Assembly: GCA_021798115.1 (NCBI GenBank)
Contig: JAJZYM010000002.1
Location: forward strand, 78,872 to 111,058
Direction: 5' to 3'
Source: Pseudomonadota bacterium
Lineage (GTDB): Bacteria > Pseudomonadota > Gammaproteobacteria > JAKAQQ01
Length of the DNA: 32,187 bases
Shown here: piece after piece, positions 1-6,508 of the stretch
Layout of the letters: each line of letters starts with the position of its first letter
Position numbering within the stretch: position 1 is the first letter of the stretch
Program-made: the position numbers and the translations under genes
Notes under the pieces: model-generated
Databases searched by the model: none
What the model was told of the DNA's origin: nothing
The model's input: only the letters and a program-made list of their open reading frames with translations

Positions 1-46
1 CATTCGGCGGAGCTGTCCGTCCCTGGGTTTTTCACGCAGCCGCATC

Positions 47-616
47 ATGAGCCAAGACAATCGAGCGACCGACTGGGGAGGAACGGCCAAGACGTTCCAT
101 TGGCTCATCGCCTTTCTCATCTTTGCCCAGCTTGTCCTCGGCTGGGAGGCCGTGCACTGGCCGCTCACGCCGACCAAGATCGATCTCTTCGTTTGGCACA
201 AATCCCTGGGGATGCTCATCCTTGTTCTCGTCGTCCTGCGCCTTCTATGGCGGATCGGACATCCTCACCCGCCTTACCCGGCCCACATGAAGACTTGGGA
301 AAAACGTCTGGCTGCCGGCGTCCACGCGCTCCTCTACGTGCTCCTCCTCGCGATGCCGATCTCGGGCTGGATGCTCAACTCGGCGGCCCACGTACCGGTC
401 CGCCTCTTTTGGCTCGTGCCTTTGCCTCCGCTCGTGGGCCCCGATCGGGCTCTGGTGCGCCCCCTCGTGATCGCGCATGTTCTCATGGGCTGGACGCTTG
501 CCGTCCTCATCGCCGTCCACATCATGGCGGCGCTCTACCACCACTTCGTTCGCCGCGACAGGCTTCTTGTCCGCATGCTTCCGCGCCTGCGGCGGAGGGC
601 GGGGGAAGGAGTATGA
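47..616 (+). CDS. Cytochrome b561 family di-heme membrane protein
   Basis: This is a four-helix inner-membrane b-type cytochrome of the bacterial CybB/b561 family, which passes electrons between the quinone pool and partners at the membrane. The 189 residues fit the family (about 175-190). Candidate heme-ligand histidines sit in the expected helices: H18 (FHWL), H51 (WHKSLG), H93 (HALLY) and H144/H158 (VIAHVLMG, AVHIMAALYHH). The N-terminus is short, as expected, so the ATG at 47 is accepted although no clear ribosome binding site precedes it. Its stop overlaps the start of the next gene (ATGA), so the two are probably translationally coupled. Cytochrome b561 next to YceI is a recurrent pairing in proteobacteria. 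The exact electron partners are not visible. Confidence 0.93.
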   Translation: MSQDNRATDWGGTAKTFHWLIAFLIFAQLVLGWEAVHWPLTPTKIDLFVWHKSLGMLILVLVVLRLLWRIGHPHPPYPAHMKTWEKRLAAGVHALLYVLLLAMPISGWMLNSAAHVPVRLFWLVPLPPLVGPDRALVRPLVIAHVLMGWTLAVLIAVHIMAALYHHFVRRDRLLVRMLPRLRRRAGEGV

Positions 617-1194
617 CGACGGGCGGGCGATCCTTCCCGCGTCTTCGGACACTTCTTGGCGTCGTGTTCCTCGCAACCGTCTGCGGCCACGCGCGCGCTG
701 CCGTTTGGGTAGGGGGGAGTCCCCAAGGACGTCTTGGTGTGATCCTCCACTATCAGGGGAGCGCCGAGCAGGGACGTTTCACACGTTTTCGGGTCCGTCT
801 CGTCACCCGTCACGGGATCCCCGAGACCCTCCGTGTCGTCGTGAAGACCGCTTCGTTCACCTTGGCGAGTGCCCTCCTGGACAGCGCGTCGCGCGGCCGC
901 GCGTGGTTCGACGCCCGACGTGACCCCAAAGCGGTCTACACCGCAGAGCATCTGCGGGCCGTTCCCGGTGGGGTTCGGGCCGATGGAGTTCTTACGCTCA
1001 AAGGGATCGCCCGTCCCCTCGATTTCGTCATGAACGTTGCGCAAGCGGGCCCCCGTGCGCTCGTGCTTCGCGGTCGGGCCGTCGTTTTGCGTCTCCGTTA
1101 CCGGATCGGAACCGGAGCCTGGTCCAAGACCGATCTCATCGGCAACCGCGTCGATCTCGTCTTTCGTGTCCCGCTTGTTCGGGCGGGACGCTGA
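613..1194 (+). CDS. Secreted YceI-family (polyisoprenoid-binding) protein
   Basis: A periplasmic lipocalin-like YceI domain protein of 193 residues. The family binds polyisoprenoids such as quinone-like lipids in a beta-barrel. Residues 10-30 form a signal peptide (hydrophobic LLGVVFLATV core, cleavage near HARA). The mature part has the family pattern, notably WFDARRDPKAVYTA followed by LTLKGIARPLDF, the equivalent of the usual G-x-L-T-l-x-G-v-x-x-P segment. The ATG at 613 is chosen because it overlaps the cytochrome b561 stop by four bases and begins a clean signal peptide. A longer reading of the frame from 100 would put about 170 unrelated residues in front and is rejected. It is likely co-expressed with the cytochrome and may present an isoprenoid or quinone to it (inference). 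Confidence 0.9.
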   Translation: MTTGGRSFPRLRTLLGVVFLATVCGHARAAVWVGGSPQGRLGVILHYQGSAEQGRFTRFRVRLVTRHGIPETLRVVVKTASFTLASALLDSASRGRAWFDARRDPKAVYTAEHLRAVPGGVRADGVLTLKGIARPLDFVMNVAQAGPRALVLRGRAVVLRLRYRIGTGAWSKTDLIGNRVDLVFRVPLVRAGR

Positions 1195-1213
1195 GACGAC
1201 GCACATTCCCGCC

Positions 1214-2026
1214 GTGGAGCGGACGCGCTCCGGGCTCCGGCGAAGAGCGGGGCTCCTTGCGGTGCTCACGCTGTTTCTCGTGGGCTGTGCGTCGCAAGCT
1301 CCTTCCGTGCGGATTGCCCAAGCCACTTTCCGGGAGGGTCGTTCCCTGCTCGGCCGTCTGGCCGCTCAGGGCCCCAGGGGGAGCCGGATTTACGGGACGG
1401 CGGGGGGACGCGGCCGCATCTTGGTCTTCGTGCGCCGGGCCGGCCCTCTGGCCGTCTTCGGACACAACCACGTCGTCTCGAGCCGCTGGTTCACCGGGAT
1501 CGTCCGTGCGGGCCCTCACCCTGGGGCCCTCTTCTGCCTGCCTTTGACCAACCTGTCGATCGACAGACCGGCCCTTCGGCGGGCTGCGGGAGCGGGTTTT
1601 GGCGGCACGCTCTCCCCCGCGCTTCGCCGGGCGACGGACCGGCACATGCTCGAGTCGCTGAGAGCCCGCCGCCACCCTGATCTCTTGCTGCTCGTTCGGT
1701 CGACGGGGGCGCACACCTCGACGGCCGCTCGAGCCTTGAGGCTCGAAGTGGTCCTGAATGGCCGCCGACGTACCCTCAAGAACGTCCATCTTCGTGTGCG
1801 CGAGACGCCTGAGGCGCTTGACGTACGCGCCCGATTCCGCCTCCGTCAGACCGCCTTCGATCTCACGCCCTACAGCATTCTCGGCGGTGGACTCAGCGTG
1901 CGCAACACGCTCCGCGTCGAGGCGCGGATCGTGGTTCCGCGCCTCCGTTCGCACGCCGCGCTCGACGCTCTTGAAACGAACTGGTGCGGTCTCCATCCGC
2001 CGCATCTCGGGGGGAGGGCTCCGTGA
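1214..2026 (+). CDS. YceI-like lipoprotein
   Basis: A 270-residue putative outer-membrane or periplasmic lipoprotein. From the GTG at 1214 the protein begins with a basic stretch, a hydrophobic core and a lipobox LVGC with the acylated cysteine at residue 25. The mature part resembles a divergent YceI domain: residues 68-87 read as a strand ending in FGHNHVV, matching the G-H-x-H element common in this family, and the second half has alternating strands (LDVRARFRLRQTAFDLTPYS). The frame is open upstream to 1037, but the lipobox fixes the start near 1214. The spacing to the preceding YceI gene is 19 bases, and the stop overlaps the next start (GTGA). Two different YceI-type proteins in tandem suggest a relay or heteromeric carrier (inference). 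Confidence 0.75.
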   Translation: MERTRSGLRRRAGLLAVLTLFLVGCASQAPSVRIAQATFREGRSLLGRLAAQGPRGSRIYGTAGGRGRILVFVRRAGPLAVFGHNHVVSSRWFTGIVRAGPHPGALFCLPLTNLSIDRPALRRAAGAGFGGTLSPALRRATDRHMLESLRARRHPDLLLLVRSTGAHTSTAARALRLEVVLNGRRRTLKNVHLRVRETPEALDVRARFRLRQTAFDLTPYSILGGGLSVRNTLRVEARIVVPRLRSHAALDALETNWCGLHPPHLGGRAP

Positions 2027-2814
2027 GGGTAAGGCCGCGCCCCCCGTCCCGTCCCGACTGGAAACCCCGCCGACGTCGCTCCCTCGTCGTCGCGACCGAC
2101 TTCGGGCCGGGGAGCCTTTACGTCGGTCAGCTCCACGCCGTGCTCACGCAACGGCCGGACGGGATTCCGCTCGTCGACCTTGCCCACGATCTCGCGCCCT
2201 TCGCGCCCCGGGCCGCCGGACTTCTTCTGGCCGCCCACTGGCCGTTTCTTCCCCCGGAATCCCTTCTTCTTGCGGTGGTCGATCCGGGCGTCGGTGGACC
2301 CCGGGCGGCGGTCGTGATCGAACACGAGGCGGTGACCTGCGTCGGCCCCGATAACGGGATCTTCGCCCCGCTTCTCCGCCGCCTCGGCGGAAGCGCTCGG
2401 GCCTTTCGCCTCGCGATCCCGCGCGATCTTCCCTCCGTGAGTTTTCACGGACGCGATCTCTTTGCCCCCGCGGCGGTCGCGATCCTCGCCGGGCGTGTGC
2501 CCTCGCTTGTCGCGAGCACCCGACTCGACGCCGGAGAGGGCTCGTGGGACGACGTCGATGAAATCATCCACATCGACCGCTACGGCAACGCGATGACCGG
2601 TCGCCGCGCTTTCACACGCACGGCCCGCGACACCCTCCTCGTGGGGCGCCGCCGGCTCGGGCACGCCCGGGTGTTCGAGGAGGCGAGGGGCCCGTTTTGG
2701 TATGCCAATTCGGTGGGGCTCGTCGAGATCGCCTCTCCCCGGGGATCCGCCGCGGATCTTCTCGGGCTCACCGTCGGGAGGCCGTTGCGCTGGGCTCGGA
2801 CGTCCGGCCGGTAA
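2023..2814 (+). CDS. S-adenosyl-L-methionine hydroxide adenosyltransferase (DUF62)
   Basis: A cytosolic enzyme of the fluorinase/chlorinase-related DUF62 family, whose ordinary members use water to split SAM into adenosine and methionine. From the GTG at 2023 it has 263 residues, close to family size. The diagnostic elements are present: TDFG at 25-28, VDPGVGGPR with Asp87 and Arg94 spaced seven apart as in the characterised archaeal enzyme, and SFHGRD with His142, completing the Asp-Arg-His set. IDRYGNAMTG marks the C-terminal domain. The start is supported by a strong GGGGGGAGGG ribosome binding site and a GTGA overlap with the upstream lipoprotein. Its placement behind cytochrome b561 and YceI genes is unexplained. 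A halogenase role is unlikely because the hydrolase triad is intact. Confidence 0.9.
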   Translation: MRVRPRPPSRPDWKPRRRRSLVVATDFGPGSLYVGQLHAVLTQRPDGIPLVDLAHDLAPFAPRAAGLLLAAHWPFLPPESLLLAVVDPGVGGPRAAVVIEHEAVTCVGPDNGIFAPLLRRLGGSARAFRLAIPRDLPSVSFHGRDLFAPAAVAILAGRVPSLVASTRLDAGEGSWDDVDEIIHIDRYGNAMTGRRAFTRTARDTLLVGRRRLGHARVFEEARGPFWYANSVGLVEIASPRGSAADLLGLTVGRPLRWARTSGR

Positions 2815-2930
2815 GAGCGCCGGATCGGCGCGGTGCCCGCTCGAGCAGGCGTGGAGAGGGAAGCGGATGCGGTCAACGTCCACCCACGGGTGACAGAGGG
2901 AACGCCGACCGAGCGCTGGGGCTCCGTGGC

Positions 2931-2959
2931 TTTCAGGGGGCGTGCCGCTGCCCTAGAAT
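2931..2959 (+). promoter_or_regulatory. Putative sigma70 promoter of the GST gene
   Basis: TTTCAG at 2931-2936 and TAGAAT at 2954-2959 are separated by 17 bases. The predicted transcript would start near 2966, about 48 bases before the GTG start. The -10 matches five of six consensus positions and the -35 is weak. The rest of the 199-base gap from 2815 holds only a small CACC/GGTG hairpin (2881-2892). Confidence 0.5.
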
Positions 2960-3013
2960 GCCTTCAAGTCTTCCGTCGTGGGGCCTCGCCCCCGGGTCCA
3001 AGGAGCGTTTCTC

Positions 3014-3658
3014 GTGCAACTCATCGGCATGCTCGATTCCCCCTACGTCCGTCGTGTGGCGATCGCCTTCCACATCCTGGAACTTCCGTTCGAACATCTT
3101 CCACTCTCGGTCTTCCGATCCTTCGATCGGTTCCGTGCGATCAATCCGGTCGTGAAGGCACCGACCCTCGTGTGTGACGACGGGACGGTGCTCATGGATT
3201 CGACGCTGATTCTGGATTACGCGGAGTCTCTCGCTGCGCCCCGATCGCTCATGCCCCGCGGCGGGCACGAACGCCGGGCGGCCCTGCGCTCGCTCGGGTT
3301 GGCCCTGGTCGCTTGTGAAAAGACGGTCCAGTTCCTGTACGAGAGGACCCAGCGCTCGCCCGAGACAAGGGACGAGTCGCTGGCGAAGCGCGCGCTTGGA
3401 CAAATGCATGCCGCCTACGGCGAGCTCGAGGCGACGCTCGCCGCGCGGGCGGACGGGTTGTCCTTCACACAACGGATCGGTCTGGCCGATCTCACGACGG
3501 CGGTCGCCTGGAATTTTACGGTGCACAAGCTCCCGGACGTCATCGCGCCCGAGGCGTATTCGCGCCTGAAGGCCCTGTCCGCATGGGCCGAAGAGCGGCC
3601 CGAGTTCAAGGCCGTTCCTTACGACGAGGAAGGCGTTCGGATCGTCTCGAGGAGATAA
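3014..3658 (+). CDS. Glutathione S-transferase family protein
   Basis: A cytosolic GST-fold protein of 214 residues. The N-terminal thioredoxin-like domain begins LIGMLDSPYVRRVAIAF, where Ser9 occupies the usual catalytic or glutathione-activating position. It continues with the cis-proline segment (VVKAPTLVCDDG) and the glutathione-contacting LMDSTLILDY. The helical C-terminal domain follows from about residue 90, with GLSFTQRIGLADLTTAVAW as the typical conserved N-capping region. The GTG at 3014 is chosen because AAGGAG lies eight bases upstream and because it starts just before the first beta strand; an in-frame start at 2978 would add 12 unneeded residues. The substrate is unknown. The gene stands alone between the YceI cluster and the convergent two-component system. 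Confidence 0.88.
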   Translation: MQLIGMLDSPYVRRVAIAFHILELPFEHLPLSVFRSFDRFRAINPVVKAPTLVCDDGTVLMDSTLILDYAESLAAPRSLMPRGGHERRAALRSLGLALVACEKTVQFLYERTQRSPETRDESLAKRALGQMHAAYGELEATLAARADGLSFTQRIGLADLTTAVAWNFTVHKLPDVIAPEAYSRLKALSAWAEERPEFKAVPYDEEGVRIVSRR

Positions 3659-3666
3659 GGTAAAGA

Positions 3667-3700
3667 GGACTTCTTCCGGACGAAAGGAATCCGGAAGTCC
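3667..3700. terminator. Imperfect hairpin between convergent genes
   Basis: GGACTTC followed by CCGGA (after a two-base bulge) pairs with TCCGGAAGTCC across a nine-base loop. It lies between the GST stop and the envZ stop. No T-run follows on either strand, so it is at best a transcript-end stabiliser or weak terminator. Confidence 0.35.
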
Positions 3701-3756
3701 GGGCGGGAAAGACCGGACGCGCGTGTCCGCCTCATCCGCGATGTGCGTGCGCCCGC

Positions 3757-5085
3757 TCAAGGATTCGGGTGTTCCGTTGCCTCCGCGGAGGCGTCCGCCG
3801 TTGGTGCTCCGGGGAAGGTGACGGCGACGCGCGTTCCTCCACCCGGTCTTGCGGTGACCTTGACTTCGGCGTTGTGGAGGCGTGCGATGCGCCCGACGGT
3901 CCGCAAGCCCAGCCCCGCCGTCGCCCCCGGACGGGGGCGGAGGGGTGCAAAGAGAGCTTGGGCTTTGGCGGGGTCGAGACCCGGACCGCGGTCCTCGACG
4001 GTGAGGACGCACCCCGTGGGCGTCGTCTCGAGGCGGACGTGAATGGCCGTGTGGGCGTGGCGGACGGCGTTGTCCACGAGATTGGTGACGAGACGGACCA
4101 GCGCCAGCGGACGGCCGTGGAGAGGGCAACTCACGGGGCTCTCGAGGACGATGGCCGTCTCCCCACGACGGTAGCGGTCGACGACCTCACGGACGAGCGG
4201 CACGAAGTCGATCGGGGCCGGGGATTCCTCACTGCCGTGCCGCGCGTAGTCGAGAAAACGGCCGATGATTCGATCCATGTCGTCGAGATCTTGCCCCATG
4301 CCCTGGGCGAGCTCCGGTTCGAGCTGGTCCGACGAAAGCTCGAGGGCAAGCCGCATCCGCGTGAGCGGAGTGCGGAGATCGTGCGAGATCCCGGCCAGGA
4401 TCTCGCGGTGGTCCTCGGCCCGGGTGTGGAGGTCCTCGACCATGCGGTTGATACCCGCGCTCAACCGGCGGAGTTCGCGCGCCCCTTGCTCGGGCAGAGG
4501 CGGTGGGGGCGCGCCGCGGCCGATCGCCTCCGCGGCTTCCGTCACCCGATGGAGTTGGCGGCTGAGACGGTTGCTCACGAGGACGGCTCCGAGGGCGGCG
4601 ATGAGGAGTCCGAAGACGAGCCCGAGGAGGGTCGTGTAGGGGAGGGCGCGCCAGAACGGACTCTCGGGGACGACGAGCCAGTAATTCCGGCGGGCGTGGG
4701 GGACGGGAAGCCGGATCCAGAGTTCGTGGGTGTGCTTCTCTTCGACGAGACCGGTCTTGGGGCCGAGATGGCGGACCAGGATGCGGACGAAGGGGTCCGA
4801 GCGGGAGAACGTCCGCAAGGGGCCACGCGGCGGGGTCCAGGCCACGCGCGCTCCCGTGCCGGCCACGAGCGCACGGGCCCGGTTCCGCCGGCTCGCCGGG
4901 GGGAGGCGGATGAGCTCGCGGTCGACCACGACGGCCATGTCGGCCACGGGATGCTGATGGGCCCCGTGGCTGTAGAGATCGACGAGTGTCCGGGTGATCA
5001 CGAGCCAACCGATCTGGCTCACGAGGATGAGAACGGCGATGAGCACCGCGGTGCGCGCAAAGAGGGTGCGGGGGAGAATTCTCAA
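3757..5085 (-). CDS. envZ: EnvZ-type osmosensor histidine kinase
   Basis: An inner-membrane sensor kinase of 442 residues, the same size class as EnvZ. Two transmembrane helices (about 10-30 and 148-170) flank a periplasmic domain. A HAMP linker (about 171-222) is followed by the H-box AGISHDLRTPLTRMRLALEL with phospho-acceptor His235. The ATPase domain has the N box (NLVDNAVRH, 335-343), the G1 box (DRGPGL, 365-370) and the G2 box (GLGL, 391-394). The H-box is almost the E. coli EnvZ sequence. The start appears to be TTG at 5085, overlapping the response regulator stop (TTGA), which implies coupling. The C-terminal tail is short and low in complexity. Sensing of osmolarity or envelope state is inferred from the family. 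Confidence 0.92.
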   Translation of the reverse strand: MRILPRTLFARTAVLIAVLILVSQIGWLVITRTLVDLYSHGAHQHPVADMAVVVDRELIRLPPASRRNRARALVAGTGARVAWTPPRGPLRTFSRSDPFVRILVRHLGPKTGLVEEKHTHELWIRLPVPHARRNYWLVVPESPFWRALPYTTLLGLVFGLLIAALGAVLVSNRLSRQLHRVTEAAEAIGRGAPPPPLPEQGARELRRLSAGINRMVEDLHTRAEDHREILAGISHDLRTPLTRMRLALELSSDQLEPELAQGMGQDLDDMDRIIGRFLDYARHGSEESPAPIDFVPLVREVVDRYRRGETAIVLESPVSCPLHGRPLALVRLVTNLVDNAVRHAHTAIHVRLETTPTGCVLTVEDRGPGLDPAKAQALFAPLRPRPGATAGLGLRTVGRIARLHNAEVKVTARPGGGTRVAVTFPGAPTADASAEATEHPNP

Positions 5086-5828
5086 GGTGTCGGCTCAGCA
5101 GGCGCAGGCTCATCGGGCACAAAGACGTAGCCGTAGCCCCACACCGTCTGGATGCGTTCGGGGTGCGACGGATCGTCTTCGAGAAGGCGTCTCAGACGGG
5201 AAATCTGGATGTCCATGCTCCGGTCGTTGGGAAGATACACCCGTCCGCGGGACGATTGGGTGAGACGCTCGCGCGAAAGAGGCTGACGGGGGTGATGGAC
5301 GAGGGCCTCGAGAACGGCGTACTCGCCGCTGGTGAGCGGGATTCGCTCCCCGTTCTTCTCGAGCCTCCGGTTGCGTGTATCGAGCCGGAAGGGCCCGAAG
5401 GTGATGATCCCTCCCGCCGGTTGCGGAGCGCCGGGGATCGGAGGCGACGGCCGGCGGCGGAGCACCGACTGGATGCGGGCGATGAGCTCCCGGGGACTGA
5501 ACGGCTTGGCGAGATAGTCGTCGGCGCCAAGCTCGAGCCCGCTGACGCGGCTCGCTTCGTCGCCGCGTGCAGTGAGCATGATGATCGGAATGTCCTCGCC
5601 GCGCGCGCGAAGCCGACGGCACACGCTGAAACCGTCCTCGCCGGGCAGCATGAGATCGAGGATGACGAGTGCGTAGAGGTGGCGGTGCAGAAGCCGGTCG
5701 AGCTCGGGAGCGGTTGCGGCGGTGTCGACCGTGTAGCCCTTCTCGCTCAGGTAGCGGCGAAGGAGATTGCGGAGCTGGGGATCGTCGTCCAGAACGGCGA
5801 TGCGGAACGGGGGATCGTCCATGCCCAC
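5082..5828 (-). CDS. ompR: OmpR-type response regulator
   Basis: A cytosolic DNA-binding response regulator of 248 residues. The receiver domain has the acidic pair D14-D16, phospho-acceptor Asp58 (VILDLMLPGEDG), Thr86 and Lys108 (LAKPF). After a Pro-rich linker, the OmpR/PhoB winged helix runs from about 140, with RSMDIQISRLRRLLEDDP as recognition helix region and VWGYGYVFVPDE as the C-terminal hairpin, all typical of OmpR. The frame begins with GTG at 5828; an ATG two codons further in (5822) is an equally possible start, and neither has a clear Shine-Dalgarno. A TAGACT hexamer on this strand (5829-5834) touches the start, hinting at a very short leader. It forms an operon with envZ downstream. 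Confidence 0.94.
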   Translation of the reverse strand: MGMDDPPFRIAVLDDDPQLRNLLRRYLSEKGYTVDTAATAPELDRLLHRHLYALVILDLMLPGEDGFSVCRRLRARGEDIPIIMLTARGDEASRVSGLELGADDYLAKPFSPRELIARIQSVLRRRPSPPIPGAPQPAGGIITFGPFRLDTRNRRLEKNGERIPLTSGEYAVLEALVHHPRQPLSRERLTQSSRGRVYLPNDRSMDIQISRLRRLLEDDPSHPERIQTVWGYGYVFVPDEPAPAEPTP

Positions 5829-5932
5829 AGTCTAGGAGTTTTGGCTTCCGTCGTTGCACCCGATCGTATCCGGATGTTTCTCGGCCGGCGGGCGATCGTT
5901 TCGCGTTTTTCGCGCCCGGGGATCACGTCGGA

Positions 5933-5938
5933 TAGAAT
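5933..5938 (+). promoter_or_regulatory. Putative -10 element of the NERD-like gene
   Basis: TAGAAT lies 28 bases before the chosen ATG at 5967. An upstream in-frame ATG at 5937 overlaps this hexamer, which argues for the later start. No convincing -35 is visible. The gap 5829-5966 between the divergent ompR and this gene holds nothing else recognisable. Confidence 0.4.
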
Positions 5939-5966
5939 GTCGCCAACAAACGGTGCAACAGTCGTC

Positions 5967-6473
5967 ATGCTTTTTTTTGACCGCTGGCGTGGGTACCGCG
6001 CCCGCTTTGACCGTCGACTGCGTGCGCTTCTGGGCCGTGAAAGGATCGTCCGGGACGTCTCGCTCCACGAGGTGGACGACGAATACCTGCACATCGACTA
6101 CGTCTTTCCGGCCGGTCGGCGGATCCTCCTCGTCGACCTGATCGATTATCGTGGTCATGTCTTTGGGGCTGAGACCCTCCGTCAGTGGACGGTTCTCGAT
6201 CGGGGTCGGCGCCGTGTTTTCGACAACCCCTTGATGGCCGCCCACAACAAACGCGAGGCACTGCGAAACCTTTTGGGCGAGGCCCCCCTCTACGAGTCGT
6301 ACTTGGTCTTTCCGGACGAGACGACGTTCGGGCGGGATCTCCCGGACAATGTCATATGTGCTTCGTGTTTTTTCCAAAAACTCGAGTCCGCGCGAGCGGA
6401 CGGTTCGGGTCCGGACGGCGCTCTCCCCTGGGATGAGCTCGCCAAGAAAATCGAGGACAATCGCCTTTTGTGA
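5967..6473 (+). CDS. NERD-like (nuclease-related domain) protein with altered active motif
   Basis: A 168-residue cytosolic protein resembling the short stand-alone NERD proteins of proteobacteria. The core is EYLHIDYVFPAGRRILLVDL followed by IDYRGHVFG (beta strands carrying the nuclease motif), then a WTVLDRGRRRVFDNPL segment and a later strand (YESYLVFPDETTFG), matching the NERD layout I know. In typical members the strand carries E/D-x-K. Here the equivalent stretch reads D-L-I-D, so the lysine appears replaced by isoleucine and catalysis may be lost. The start at 5967 is preferred over 5937, which overlaps a -10 element. It is a single gene with no obvious partner. Family assignment is by recall and is moderately sure. 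Confidence 0.6.
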   Translation: MLFFDRWRGYRARFDRRLRALLGRERIVRDVSLHEVDDEYLHIDYVFPAGRRILLVDLIDYRGHVFGAETLRQWTVLDRGRRRVFDNPLMAAHNKREALRNLLGEAPLYESYLVFPDETTFGRDLPDNVICASCFFQKLESARADGSGPDGALPWDELAKKIEDNRLL

Positions 6474-6508
6474 TCCGGGACTCCACGGTTGATGGATCGT
6501 GACGACCG

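Noticed and set aside
2815-3013. Riboswitch before the GST gene
   Set aside because: No conserved aptamer core was recognised, and the gene family is not a usual riboswitch target.
3769-5130. A 453-codon open frame on the plus strand, and a long second minus-strand frame, across the kinase gene
   Set aside because: Both are shadows of envZ/ompR in GC-rich DNA. The kinase frame carries all H, N and G box motifs, while the others are Arg/Gly/Pro low-complexity.
5163-5966. Long 5' extension of the NERD-like frame over ompR
   Set aside because: It is antisense to the response regulator. The promoter element and ATG at 5967 fit a shorter protein.
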